Under the pieces are notes generated by a model. The model was not told the DNA's origin. It made no database searches and saw only the letters and a program-made list of their open reading frames with translations. A program made the translations under genes and the position numbers. Shown in pieces: positions 48,261-59,963 of a DNA stretch of 64,000 nucleotides (position 1 is the stretch's first letter; every line of letters begins with the position of its first letter). Source of the DNA: Phorcus lineatus (Eukaryota > Mollusca > Gastropoda > Trochida > Trochidae); contig OV121097.1 in the NCBI GenBank assembly GCA_921293015.1, positions 14,004,924 through 14,068,923 of the forward strand. Reading direction: 5' to 3'.

Positions 48261-48345
48261 AAGAGCCACTCCGTGATTTTGATAACATATTTTTTATTTA
48301 CCTTTGCTACGAACCTAAATGTCGTATGTGGTGATGTCCAAAAGA
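48261..48345. mobile_element. End of a piggyBac-like MITE
   Basis: AGAGCCACTCCGTGATTTTG through GGTGATGTCCAAAAGAC matches the reversed right end of the 23991-24463 element. TTAA is not at the boundary here (TTCA), and the partner end is missing. Confidence 0.65.
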
Positions 48346-48388
48346 CACACACACACACACACACACACACCCACACCCACACACACAA
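48346..48388. repeat. (CA)n microsatellite
   Basis: CA dinucleotide run with two CCCACA interruptions, directly after the MITE end. Confidence 0.95.
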
Positions 48389-48786
48389 ATCGTTGCATCT
48401 CCCAGTCTCTCGTCTATCCGCTGCATTGACGTTGCATTCGGAAAGACACTCGTCGTAACTTAACCAAGGCAGGCAACAGAGCCCCCGGCTTCGGTTAACT
48501 AGCCTCCCCCACAAGAGGCACTGCAAACAGACTAGCTTTCCCAGCCAAGCCAGCTACACACGTCTAAAGGATAAAATTCGCTGGAATTGATATTCACGAT
48601 TAATTCGCCAAAACGTAGAGAACGACAATCACTGACATACAGTTTACAGTTCTTGTTGCAATGTTTATAGCGGAAGCGCCATTTCATGTCCTCACGTCAC
48701 AGTATATAACAGTTACACCCTGACAAAATCAGGTAAATCCTCTCACGTGGGTCAAAAATGCTGCGGTAGCTGTATATACATATATT
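48389..48786. other. No gene recognised
   Basis: No feature seen. Confidence 0.4.
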
Positions 48787-49790
48787 TGACACGAAAACTA
48801 GAATGCAAATACTGCTTTAATATGATTGGTTACCACAATCAATTTTTGAGTGATTATTTCGCTAATAATCACCTCTAAATATTTACGACCGATTCACATT
48901 CATACGCGCACGATTACAAATTCCATTCGCTGAAATTACTGTTTTCGTCGCGTTACAGACAACAGCAAAATGAATTTTAAATTATTTCCATACAGACATC
49001 AAGGATACCGTATTTTTTAAGAAGATAAATCCATTCTGTTGTATTTTCTTTTGTCGAAGTATTTTTTTTTTTAATCACTACATTTAATTTCAATTCTTAT
49101 TGTAACGCGAGGTAATATTAATAGTGATTTGTCAAGTGAACAGATGGGATCGACTTACGTTATTCTTCAACTTTACAAACCCCTCCCCTTACCTCCCTCT
49201 CACATTTCTAAACAATGTATTCAACTATGATAAATTATAAATCTGCCTTGATCGTTCTTTCAATCAGTACACATCTTGCGTGAGGAGGAGTTGGCGCTAG
49301 CACTCAATAACTACTTTTAGAGTAACGTCCCTTGATTTGGTCAGTGCTTGTCGGTATTGTAGGGGTGATAGGCGTCCTGTATTTACGTGAAAAACGTAAC
49401 TCTGACAGGATTAAAAAGATCTGAAAAAATGTGGTCACATATGAAAGTTTGTCAGTTTGAAGAATAATGTACGTCTCCTAAGTTCACTTGACGAATCGCT
49501 TTATTACCGCGCGTTCTGATACGAAGTGAGCTCGGTTTAAAATCAAGTTTAAAATTACGACAAAAAGGATTTATCTTCTTAATTTCATTTAAAAAAATAC
49601 GGTACTCTCAATGTATGTATAGAATTGATTTTAAATTAATTAAACTGTTGTCTGTAAGGCGATGAAAACAGTACGTTTAGCGTATAAATGGGCATCGGTC
49701 GTAGGGGTGATTATTAGCGAAATAAATCACTCCAAAATTGATTTGGGTAACCAATCAGAAATCAGTATTTTCATTCTAGTTTTCGTTTCA
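48787..49790. mobile_element. 1.0 kb foldback element with ~350-390 bp arms
   Basis: The left arm (48787-49175) and right arm (49448-49790) are inverted repeats with many indels. Shared blocks include ACGAAAACTAGAATG, GATTGGTTACC, ATTTCGCTAATAATCACC, AAGAAGATAAATCC, GTCAAGTGAAC and GTTATTCTTCAA. The unpaired centre is 49176-49447. No ORF. Arms covering most of the element mark it as a foldback-type or long-TIR non-autonomous DNA element. Confidence 0.8.
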
Positions 49791-52003
49791 TGTTAGAATA
49801 TCTCATTATTAGACCCGATCATCCGTAGTCATAGAGGAAATGTTCAATTATTGAAGCAAAAACCACTTTTCACCTTTTTTCTGTGAAACCCATTGATCCT
49901 TCGAGGTAGGACAGTGGATTCACAATGCTTGAACAATCATGGCACTATCGTTTAAATAATTCTTCTTTTGATTAAAGAGCATTGTCTTGCAATTGGAAAC
50001 GTTTATGTTTCTTTTCATGAGATCACTTTTAGGGTTGAAACGGTTTACCGCTGTGTATTTGTATTTATTGAAGGTTCGGGGCACTGAAAATTGAAAATAT
50101 TGCTGTCATAAACGCTAAAAATGTCAAATAAAACTCATCCTTATCTGATATATTTAATTAAATATTAACCCAAAGTTAAAACGTCATCCAAACGTACTGA
50201 CGATCTATCTTCCTTCTCCGTAAAATGTTTACAAGACAGCGTAGTAACGGTAGTATAGGTATGTCAGCAAAATAGATTTAAAGATTGGACAAGATTCATC
50301 AATTAAAAGCTTTCAAACGCAAAGCAAAGGGATATTTAAACAGCTTTCATAATATTTAATTTGTAACTAATTTCATACTTAAAGACATAATATTCTTCCA
50401 ATGACTTCCATCTACACAGGTTTGGCGCTCACACGCTACCTGCTTTGTAAATCGATAAGTGAAGCGATTCATGCGTGACTTGGGCACGTGCACCAATGAA
50501 GTTGCAGAAAGCTCCAAGCTGCATGGTGACATACGATTAGCCGTTCTCGTGAGAATTTCCGAAAATGATAACGTAATCCATTAATACGTTACAAAAAAAA
50601 TAGAGAGAAATACAAATTAATTTATTGTTTCTGACATGTTTGAAGTGATTTATTTAAGACAGTAGTCGTGTAATGAATACGCGCGATGGGAGTGAGATTC
50701 AGTTTGTTTTGACATTTCTGAAACGAGCTATTTTTTCTACGACTTTAATCAAAACGAAAGTACTTTTCTTCGAACTAATAATCATTGAAATCAACACGTG
50801 GTCGATAGATTCTAGAGTTGCATTGCTTTATTAAGTGACCAGTGAATATATATTATGTGTGTATGAACAGCGATTTATTTATATAAAGTAATAAAACTAA
50901 ATAAAGTATCATATTTTGAAAATAAGTTTAATACTTTGTTCTTTGAGTATTCTGTTCACTGTTTAGGGCTACACTAGCTCTCTCTTCAGTGTTTACAAGT
51001 CAGACATTAACTTGTTTCAAGTTGTTCTTTGATTGTTCACCCGAAAGACCACACTAGCTCTTTTTATTAATGCTTTTAAGTCAGATATTTGAGTCTTTTT
51101 GAAGAGTTCTTCCACAATTAAAGTTTTTGTGCAGTTCATACCTCAGATCTCTTTAATATCTATTTTTACAGAATAATTTTGAAATGTTGCTGGACCGAAC
51201 CGAAAATTACAAAACCGAGAGCTCTGTACCGTTTCACACTAATCACTTTCCTTTTTATGTTATACAATGACTTACGGTCGCCTTTGAATATCATGAAAGT
51301 AAATTTACGGATGGTTTCACTAAAGAAACTTAACATAACACAGCATAAGTACCAACCTGATAATTGCACTAGCGCTACCTCAATAACCGAATTATTCAAG
51401 TGATTATCTTGGCTGATTTTTGCATTTTTTTCTTTATGTCAATTTATCCTTAGTAGCACTAACAGAATTTTAAAACAAAAGTCAACCTAGTATCCATGAC
51501 ATGAAATGACATTATTCAGGATGCCAATGGACGTTTTGTCATGTTACGTTTCTTTTATGTCATCTGTGACAGCCTTTTACAAATTCTTTTTCAAGGAACC
51601 ACGCAATACTGGTTAAGGATAGGGAAATATTAAGTTGAAGGAGTTACTTACATTTTATTATGCTCTTTGAAGCAAACATTGTCAAAAGTTATAATGTTTT
51701 GCAAACAGGGTTGGCTTATATTTGTGTGGAGGCGAATAATATACATTCAACAGCTAGAAAGTTTATAAATATTACCATACATTCGACTTATTGTAAAAGT
51801 TCCACACTTCTGAAAAGACTGTTAACAATTCGAAATGCGAACACGCCAGTCATTTAAATGAAACCTACCGCATATATATATCCGATATAACATCGGATGG
51901 TTTGACAAATTAAAGTATACACATATTTATAAAGGAACAAAACATTTTTTTTACATTCATGCATGTGAAGTAAATCATAACCAGGGATCAAAGATTTATT
52001 AAA
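49791..52003. other. No gene; one degenerate direct repeat
   Basis: 50935-51025 and 51030-51120 are weak direct repeats (GTTCTTTGA, ACACTAGCTCT, AAGTCAGA in the same order). Short ORFs at 51166-51403 and 51660-51857 show no domain. Confidence 0.5.
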
Positions 52004-52024
52004 CATTCCTTCTTAGATATTCAA

Positions 52025-52090
52025 CGAGAGGAGTGTCGATTTGATTTAAAGATCAATAGTTTATTTCCATAATGAGAGGCCACAGGCCTG
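52025..52090 (-). mobile_element. LINE 3' terminus (right arm)
   Basis: Mirror of 21070-21130, with minus-strand AATAAAC and GGCCTGTGGCCTCTC. Confidence 0.6.
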
Positions 52091-52235
52091 TAGTACATAT
52101 TACATAGTTATACAATAATAGGTAGTAACACATTTTTTATAAACATAAACGCTTTGTGTATATAAATAGATGAATTTATTAAATGAGATTTACTTTGGTT
52201 ATTCATAAGAGATATAAACTTGATAATATTGATTC

Positions 52236-52402
52236 ATGCAAGATGTACATATTTTGTGCGGAGGAGACTTTATTGCTCATACAGGTACAGATCTAAACTT
52301 TGTTGAAGATGATATCATTGAATTCACAGAGGATGGGGAAAGCTCAATGTGGGACTTACTTTTAGATCATTTTCACAACAAGATATCTAAAGATAAGCAT
52401 TG
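52236..52402 (+). pseudogene. LINE endonuclease fragment (right arm)
   Basis: An open stretch of ~55 codons: QDVHILCGGDFIAHTGT, then LNFVEDDIIEFTEDGE, ending KDKH and TGA. GDFIA stands where active enzymes have GDFNA. Mirror of 20770-20936. Confidence 0.65.
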
Positions 52403-53184
52403 AGTATTATAGCAAAAACATACCCAATACAAGTCACGACATTGAAATGTTACTGTTTCGTAGGATCTCCAAATGGCCACTGGTAAAGATAACCAGACGA
52501 TGTGTGGTAAACATTATTGATATGGTTCCTATTCAGTGTTCTGTTTTTTGAAATGAGGACAGTGCAAATGAACAAACATGACTTGTCTTCAAATTTGGTA
52601 ATCACTTATAAAGATTTTTTTGAGAAAAAAAAAATGACTGTTTTCGATTTTTGACTCCTAATCACTTCAGTGACCTGCCAAAAAATATTACGGTTAACTA
52701 TGTACAATGAAATATGATTGCGTTAAAGATGTTCGCTCCTCAGTCACAGTTACAAAATTCAAATAACATTTAATCATCATGTTCTAATATGATAAATCAA
52801 AATGAATCAGTAATTTCTCAATTTTGATAATTACTGACTAAATATTCATCTAAGTAAAGAAACGGAGTATTCTTTGATTCCACTTGCACCTATCGAGGTG
52901 AACATGGACATTTTGCTTAATCATTCAAGGGATATTTTAGATCAATTATGTTCGAGGATCTATTGCTTTCTAAACCGTTTATAGATCATTTATAAATGTT
53001 CGTTAGGTTATGTGCAGTGCTAATTTTCAGGCAATTTTGTATTTTTAAAAAATACATAAATTTTGTCATATCTCCGAGATCCAAATTGTCCTGACATTTT
53101 GCAATTAAAATGTTTAACATCTCCTCTCAAACACTTGCCCATGTGTCCTACACTTGAAAAAAGCTGCAGTGGCAATGTCGTTCT

Positions 53185-53253
53185 CATCCTAGTGCCACAA
53201 TCAAAATTTTTGTTACACAATCAAAATTTTTGTTTGTTCTAATTAGATATATA

Positions 53254-53305
<52 letters not shown>

Positions 53306-53507
53306 TTAGAGATAACTTAGTCCTTCTTAAGACAAAGCTAATTCCCAATTAGTTGATACTTTCTCGTGATTAGGTGATAATTGGCTCCTAATTAGGTGAT
53401 AACTATCTCCAAATTGGTATGTCCTAATCCAGCAATAATTAAGTTCTAATTAGGTAATGGTAAATCATAATTAGGGGATAAAAATGTTTTACTGTGGCAC
53501 TAGGATG
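53185..53507. mobile_element. MITE-like element (right arm) with (TA)n expansion
   Basis: Same 15 bp TIRs as 19747-19987 but 323 bp long, because of a TA tract (53245-53300) and an internal duplication. Confidence 0.65.
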
Positions 53508-53780
53508 CTTCCGTAGAAAACTGCTTGTATTTTTATTAAAACTGGCAAGGCGTACACGTTTGGTTGGATTTAAATTTTGAGCTACCATCACTTTAGTCAT
53601 GTTTATCGGTTTTTTCTCTGTAAACGTTGTTGTTAACCTGTGTGTTATTCTTGCACGAGACAACTGCCTCTTTTGGTTGATTATTGTATAATTGTGTGTA
53701 ATGAATTTCTGTATTTACATAAACAAATGTATTTGTAGATGACTTTATACATTCGTGATTATTTATTGTCACTCTATATA

Positions 53781-54091
53781 TTTTTGAGACAACAGCAGTT
53801 TGGGGTTTAACTGTGCTATAGTGATTATTTGACTTATATCGCGGCTGCTAGTATTATTGTAGGGAGAAAGCCTGCAACACTACTATAACTATGCATTGCG
53901 GTGAAACCTTCGAGAAACGGCTTGAACGGCGAACCAAGGACGGCACTCAATGACATACAGTGCAGCATTGCACCCAAACCTTACTGTGTGTAGAACAGTT
54001 CTCTGGTGCATACAAAGTTGCATGGTGGGATTCGAATCCAAGACCACTTGCTGCAAAGCCGAACGTTAACTGCTGCGCTATCCCGGCCCAA
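53781..54091 (-). mobile_element. tRNA-derived SINE (right arm)
   Basis: Mirror of 19157-19470. The minus strand shows the same A and B boxes, with the B box at about 54028-54040. Confidence 0.85.
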
Positions 54092-54504
54092 ACAGCCTAT
54101 TTTGTTTAGAATTGAATCAAATTGAAGTAATTAAAGTAACAAAGTAAGTATTTAAATGATCAATTGATTCGTCAATAGAAAGAGTTGGTTTTCCGTATCT
54201 GCTTCGATTGTTTCCCTAAAAATTTTCAGTCAACTTTTAATTTTGTAGTTTTAAATACTGATGTTACATTTTTATGATGATTGTGTATTCGAAATAGTTT
54301 TACTTTTATATATGTTTTTTGTGTGTCAGTTTTGGTAATTGTCATAGATTTTATTACTTAACATTGTACTTTTTAAAATGTTTTAATGGTTTTCTTACAT
54401 TTGCTTACAATAAACACTTAATTCAATTCTGGTTTGTGCTTTTAATGTGCAAGCATATAAATTGTCTAATTGCATGTACACGCAAATAATACACTACATA
54501 TAAC

Positions 54505-54716
54505 CACAGGCCCTCGGATCATTAAAAAAAATTGTAAATTAAAATTTCAATTTTTTTACAGCACCCCCTAAAGCGAATTGTACCTCTGTTGATAGTATAT
54601 GGACTGATAACAGAGGTACAATTAGATTCCGTGGGTGCTCTAAAAAAATATGTTAAAATTTTAAAAAAATATTAAAATTTAATAAAAACAACAGTTTACT
54701 GGTCCGAGGGCCTGTG
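54505..54716. mobile_element. Foldback MITE-like element (right arm)
   Basis: Mirror of 18527-18741 with the same CACAGGCCCTCGG termini and 8-mer flanks CATATAAC and CTTTTAAC. Confidence 0.6.
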
Positions 54717-55224
54717 CTTTTAACGACATCTAATCGATTATGTGTCAGCTTGTGTGATCTATATTTAAACGTAAAAATGCTTTACCTTCACCCGGACTCT
54801 CTTAAAGATTTTGTCCGAACATAGAATAATATTAAGTTTTTTATGACGATGTTCTATTTAGTTAATGGCACATAAGCCCCTTGTATATTGAGGACATGAT
54901 TACACTACATGAAAAGCCAAAATGCGCCCGTATCATCTTGAACAGTGGATAATGAAACTACCATAAAATGATGTTGGTGATGAGACTTAATTATTCACCA
55001 TGCATGTCTATGTCAAAACCGAACCAGTAGGTATACATCTTGACGGCTTGTATATAGTGCAATAATCAAGATTCATTTAATACATCAATTCACAACGACA
55101 ACGTAATCTGATTGGCGGCGTAACAATCATATAGAAAGGCTGATAAATTCATGTATGTTATTGAGGTTTGTTCGCGTATAGACAAGTTCCAGGTGCCAAG
55201 ATATTAAATTCAGACCGAGTAGAG

Positions 55225-55610
55225 GTTTGTTTGTGACAAAACCTAATCGTATTGTATCTTGTCGAAAACGCATTTCTCATGGAAGTGTTTGTACCATAAT
55301 TCGTGAGCACTTGCACATGTACAAGGTGTCTGCAATGCGGATGCCACGAAACTTAAATGCACAAGATCGACAGCAGACACTTTAATGAAGTCATGATCAC
55401 GGACATTGGACATCTATAGTGCTGATCCTGATGACTTTATGCCCGTGTGGTTACAGAGGATGCAATATGGCTTCATCACTGGGTTCCTATCGCCAAGCAA
55501 GAATCACTGCAATGGAAGCATAAGCACTTTCCTGCACACAAGAAGTTCAGAACTCAGCCTTCTGCTGGAAAGATCCTGGCGACCATTTTCTGGGATTCTA
55601 GGGGTTAGTT
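55225..55610 (+). pseudogene. Mariner-type transposase remnant
   Basis: Reads ISHGSVCTIIREHLHMYKVS (helix-turn-helix end), MPRNLNAQDRQQ, then, after frame breaks, VVTEDAIWLHHWVP, KQESLQWKHKHFPAHKKFRT and PSAGKILATIFWDSRG. These are the mariner catalytic regions (first D near EDAIW, second in WDSRG). Stops and frameshifts make it dead. It starts less than 200 bp outside the right inverted-repeat arm. TIRs not identified. Confidence 0.8.
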
Positions 55611-56234
55611 TACCTTACAACTTATTATCAATCAAATGTCATTGTTAATCGTCTATATCATGATATTTACAAATCTCCCATTTACAATTTTGTTCAAGTT
55701 CTTTTTTTTTTTTACATATGTATTACTTTTATTTCACAGAAAGCAAAACATAAGGGCAGCAATGTCCTTGTTACACTAACTTAGCAATTGTCCTTGATTT
55801 TTAATCATTAAAAACAACTTCTTAAGTTCATAATTGATTTCAAGATGTGAACAGTCCTTTTTTCAAATGCTAGACATAAATTGTATTTCCATCATTGGTA
55901 AACTTTGTATATGAAAGTTTCTCCAACTATCCTTGCTTAGCTATGTATCCGTAATGTGCAATCCAGTTTTCTCAACGATTACGGGATAAGTTCTAATCTT
56001 ATTTTGAAAAAAGAAAATTCATACCAAACTTTCATTGCAACCAATCAAAATACAGTAGATTAGACAAGAAAAATATAAACTTGTAACAGAAGCCACGAGG
56101 GAAAATTACTTGAGTAACCATTGTGTGTTGAGAATGCTGTATCAAATTGATTTTAGCTCGTCTAAGGAACGTGACATATGTTTAAACCAAATAATTTAGA
56201 GCACAATACATAATTATCAGTTAATTGAGACTCT
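55611..56234. other. No gene recognised
   Basis: AT-rich; may include mariner 3' sequence. Confidence 0.4.
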
Positions 56235-56462
56235 CGTTTGAACAAACGCCGCCATCCTCGGCAACTTTGTCTGTAGTAGAGAGCTGTTCTACACACAGTC
56301 AGGTTTGGATGCAATGCTACACTGAATTTCAGTGCAGTACCGCCTATGGATCGCTAGTTCCAGTCGATTGCGGGTTTTCTCCCTGCAATGGTACTAGCAG
56401 CCGCGATAAAAGTGAAATTATCTTGAAAGCGGCGTTAAAAACCAACACACCTCACCTCACCT
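56235..56462 (+). mobile_element. SINE, 5'-degraded
   Basis: Body GAGCTGTTCTACACACAGTC and tail CTAGCAGCCGCGATAAAAGT, then GCGTTAAAAACC and a CTCAC repeat. The pol III boxes are nearly unrecognisable. Confidence 0.75.
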
Positions 56463-56873
56463 CGAACAAAAGGTAATAATCTAGGCCAGCTGTTCGAATA
56501 AAAGATTGATAAATGTATATCAATCTCAATATATGTCTGTAATTTGAAGATTTGGAATCTAGACGGGTTTTTTTCAAAGGAAATTTTGATTGGAATATCG
56601 GTAAATATACCCAAATCAATCGTGTTATCATCTTATCAACTTATTTGAAGGATAGGCAGATTATTTCATTTGTTGGTATTCTCCGGAACAGACCATCTAG
56701 AAAGCACTGACTCCATATAAATATCCAAATTGTCCCTTTACTATTCATTTACACCATTATGTATAAAGACCTTTTATCAACTGAGGTAGAGCAATTAACA
56801 GATCATCATATGCTCGTTTAAAAACCCCTTCTTTTGATTTAAAAAAACCTTTCTATTGCAATTTGAAACATTG
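56463..56873. other. No gene recognised
   Basis: Nothing supported. Confidence 0.4.
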
Positions 56874-56972
56874 CAGTAGAGAACTGATCTACAGACTGTA
56901 AGGTTTGGGTGCAATGCTACACTGAATTCCAGCGCACTGGTGGTTGGCTAATTTGATTGAAAAACATTCTCC
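56874..56972 (+). mobile_element. SINE, left part of a split copy
   Basis: GAGAACTGATCTACAGACTG and GGTTTGGGTGCAATGCTACA match the SINE body. It stops near CATTCTCC, where intact copies continue CCTGCAATG and the CTAGCAGCC tail. Confidence 0.65.
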
Positions 56973-57616
56973 GCCTATTTGAAACAGTTATTTTCGTTGT
57001 CTTGATTTCACTTTATAAATCTAACGTGCGTGCTACTACCCCTTAAATATGCAATTACAACAATTTAATGTCATAAAACTACCAAGTATAAAGAACATAC
57101 AGGGACACTGCTTCTTCTCCATTAAGATTTTCAATTTACACAGGGCTTAGTTAGAGCAATGTAACATAAATACATGTATAATTCATCGTAGCCCATCAAA
57201 TTGTGAATTAAAACTTACCAATTATGAAAATTATGTCTGTCTTAATTTGAAGATTTGAAGTATAGTTCTATGTAGAAAGAAAACACCTTAAGGAATAACG
57301 TTTAAAAATGTCTTTGTGGAAACGAATTTCAAGAGGCCATTTCTGTTTTCACATATTTTTCATTTAAACAAGATTAGTTCAAAATTCATAATGATTAGTA
57401 CTTTTGTTTCAAAAGAATATACAGTTTAACAATGAATGGAGTCGTTCGAAATTACTTAAAGGGAAAATATTGGGTATAGAAGCTAAGGAATATGAGTCAT
57501 TAGTGTTTTCCTTATTCATTTTTGGATAATGTATCGTTATTTTACTGCTACATCTATGGTATGTTTGTTTTCTTTCAAACTTGGTCAAAATAAACGAATA
57601 TTTAGATATCCCTGCG
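56973..57616. other. ~640 bp between SINE halves
   Basis: AT-rich, no ORF with a domain. It may be an insertion that split the SINE. No clear TIR or target duplication. Confidence 0.4.
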
Positions 57617-57703
57617 ACAATACTAGCAGCCGCGATTTAGGTGAAATACTTTTGAAAGAGGCATTAAACCCAAAATCACCTCACTTCGCAAATAGTTGGA
57701 GTT
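57617..57703 (+). mobile_element. SINE, right part of a split copy
   Basis: CTAGCAGCCGCGATTTAGGT then GGCATTAAACCC and CACCTCACTT, the SINE tail. It starts at the point where the 56874-56972 fragment stops. Confidence 0.65.
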
Positions 57704-58049
57704 TTACACCAAGTTATAAAGAGTGAATGTATCATTTGGGATGCTTGTTGGGACACATCGTTCTGTTTATCTGTGTTTTTGTAGACCAACAACCACTGGT
57801 GCGGATCGTATGAGTGATCCATTTCATGATTAGTAATCATTGCAATAAATGGAAGCTAAAAATTATTACCTCAAAATCCAAAATTTTCGTTTTCGATGGA
57901 TCCAAAAAAATAATATAAAAGTACCTTGAAAATGTTGTCATACTTAAACAATAGTAAATTTACTTAAACCTAACATTCACTGGTTGAAAAGGCAACAAAA
58001 GCTATGTTTTTATATTAGACCAGGGAAGAAAATTAAACCTCTCCATTAA
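57704..58049. other. No gene recognised
   Basis: Nothing supported. Confidence 0.4.
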
Positions 58050-58895
58050 TTGTCACTTAAAAATGTTTGATTGTATGGTTTCCGCAATTCTATTATATGA
58101 ATGTGAAATCTGGGGTTCTAAAACACATCACTTTGTTTTCTCAAATATTTAACATCGCTTCGGAAATGTTCACCCAACTATATGGTCTAAGGTGAATTAG
58201 GTAGTTTCCCACTTGTTAATGTTATCAAAACCAGAATGGTGAGATTTTGGGCGAAACTTATAACTGAAAAATCGTCAAATTTGTAATCCTTGATTTATGA
58301 ATTAATATTCAACGATTTCAACTTGGCACATAAATATGTACATAAATAGATAAATTACCTTCAGAAACTTTTCGACGAACTTGGATTGAGTTTTATTTGA
58401 AAATTTCAAAAATTCAAAAGTATCCATCTCTCAACTTTGAACAATATCTAACTTCCCCACATTACATGAATCTTTTGAAATCAGAACTTCTAACCATTTT
58501 CTTCCTATAGAGACAGGTAGGTGGCGACAAATCCCTGTAAATGATAGGAAATGTACAATCTGTAATTCAAATGAAAATGGGGGATGAGTTTCATTTGTTA
58601 TTTTTATGTCCGAGTTTAGAATTTGAAGAGAAAAATACATTCACAAATTTTATCATATCAGACCAAATGTATTCAAAATGAACATCATTTTTAATACAAA
58701 TAAGCTAGGAACTTTAAGGAAACTGTCAGTGTTTTGTAAAATTATTGTGTCTTTATTGAAGAGATAGTGTCCATAAGTTCGAAATACGTCTCTATGCAAT
58801 CAACTCAATGAATATTATATTTGTATTGCATTGTATTTCACATATGATAAATGTAACATTCGATTTACTACAAAACTAAGAACCAAATAAAAAGA
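58050..58895 (+). pseudogene. LINE RT C-terminus and 3' UTR
   Basis: In broken frames: ILLYECEIWGS (compare YGCEVWGF at 30345 and 1970), LVNVIKTRMVRFWAKL, then ETGRWRQIPVNDRKCTICNS with a following EFHLLFLCPSLEFE-like knuckle. The 3' part ends in an A-rich CAAATAAAAAGAT near 58886. Same broad clade as the 30090 and 1303 fragments. Confidence 0.7.
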
Positions 58896-59633
58896 TTATG
58901 AAGAGGATATTACTAGATTTAGAATATTTGTAAATATTTTTTTTCACGATAAAGATAATGATAGTTGAATGTAATGTTCACATTATTCCAAAATAAATTA
59001 ACTTGCATGATATCTAAGGATTTATTGAAATATTCTTTTGCCATAGTGTCTAAATTTACCAACTAAATATCAATGCCCGGTAAAACTAATACGAGGTATT
59101 TTTTTTTACCAAAATTGTTTTTCTATAGTTTTGCAAATGCTTTATCAAATCTGAATATAAACCTATATTGCATTTAATTTCTCTTGATGATAATATTTAG
59201 GACAGTTGTCCAGCTATTTTTAAAAAATCAACAATGTGTAAACTTTAATAATTTAGATGAAATTATACATGTATAATAGTAAGACCCATGATACAAGGGA
59301 CCTCCTTCATACTTTCCCTTTAACAATTAATAAAAGGAGCACATTCACATGTAAAATATTTCCTAAAACCGTGCCCCATTAACCCAAAAAACTTCATTAT
59401 CGTGCCCTTAGCATTTTTAAACTCAATCTTCTTGTTTGAAAGATTCGCAAAACTAAACTTCATTGTAATCTTATCAAACAGATCACTTTCAATGGGCGCG
59501 GCCATTTTGATTTTACCACAAATGACAATGCGAGGCCGATATGCCATGGTAAGGGAGGTAACTAGAGATTACTAAAATCGCCAGAGGGGGCGCTGGTACC
59601 AGACCAGAAAAGTCTTAGGTCGGCAGCAAGGCT
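58896..59633. other. Left flank of duplicated block B
   Basis: No gene firmly recognised. 59320-59547 (minus) is a 75-codon ORF with two ATGs (M1, M15), M15 lying in AAAATGGCCGCGCC, a YY1-like context sometimes found at true start codons; no domain recognised. A GC-rich CTCF-like core lies at 59582-59595. Confidence 0.35.
59582..59597. promoter_or_regulatory. CTCF-like motif
   Basis: CCAGAGGGGGCGCTGG shares the AGGGGGCGCT core with the metazoan CTCF consensus but lacks one base of the upstream half. It sits about 40 bp left of the duplicated block. Chance occurrence is possible. Confidence 0.25.
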
Positions 59634-59889
59634 TAACTTGGACTCGCGACTGGCGATAGTTGAGCTTTGAGTAGGAAGATGCAACATACCCCGCCAAATT
59701 ATTTGTTATTATAGCTCCCAACATTTCCATACATGGACCATAACTCTGTAATATATTATTGCATACATCTAACCCACGAACTCCATCAAGGTATTATTGT
59801 ATCATCCCAACTTGGGATCGCGTCCCATCTTAAGATGGGACGGCGAATACTTTAACATGTTCATAATATTCTTATTCTAATGTTGAATT

Positions 59890-59963
59890 GATACGACCCC
59901 CATGCTTGTAACAACAAGGATTAGTTCACCAACCATGACCTGCCGGCATTCAGAGACATCCCC
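59890..59963. mobile_element. 74 bp insertion with 8 bp direct repeats
   Basis: Present in copy B but absent in A and C. GTTGAATT occurs on both sides (59882-59889 and 59964-59971) and once in copy A, so it looks like an 8 bp target duplication. The insert is GC-richer than its host; no clear TIR. Confidence 0.6.

Larger units (their letters stand above)
52004..55042 (-). repeat. Right arm of the ~3 kb inverted repeat
   Basis: Reverse complement of 18201-21168, with boundaries CATTCCTTCTTAG (52004) and GGTATACATCTTG (55042). It differs by a (TA)n tract at 53245-53300, a duplicated ACAATCAAAATTTTTGTT, and scattered substitutions. Confidence 0.95.

Noticed and set aside
48254..48526. ORF through the CA repeat
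   Set aside because: Contains a VCVCVC run from the microsatellite and overlaps a MITE end.
53439..53663. 74-codon ORF in the right inverted arm
   Set aside because: It spans the end of a MITE-like element and is not preserved in the diverged relative at 43040-43510.
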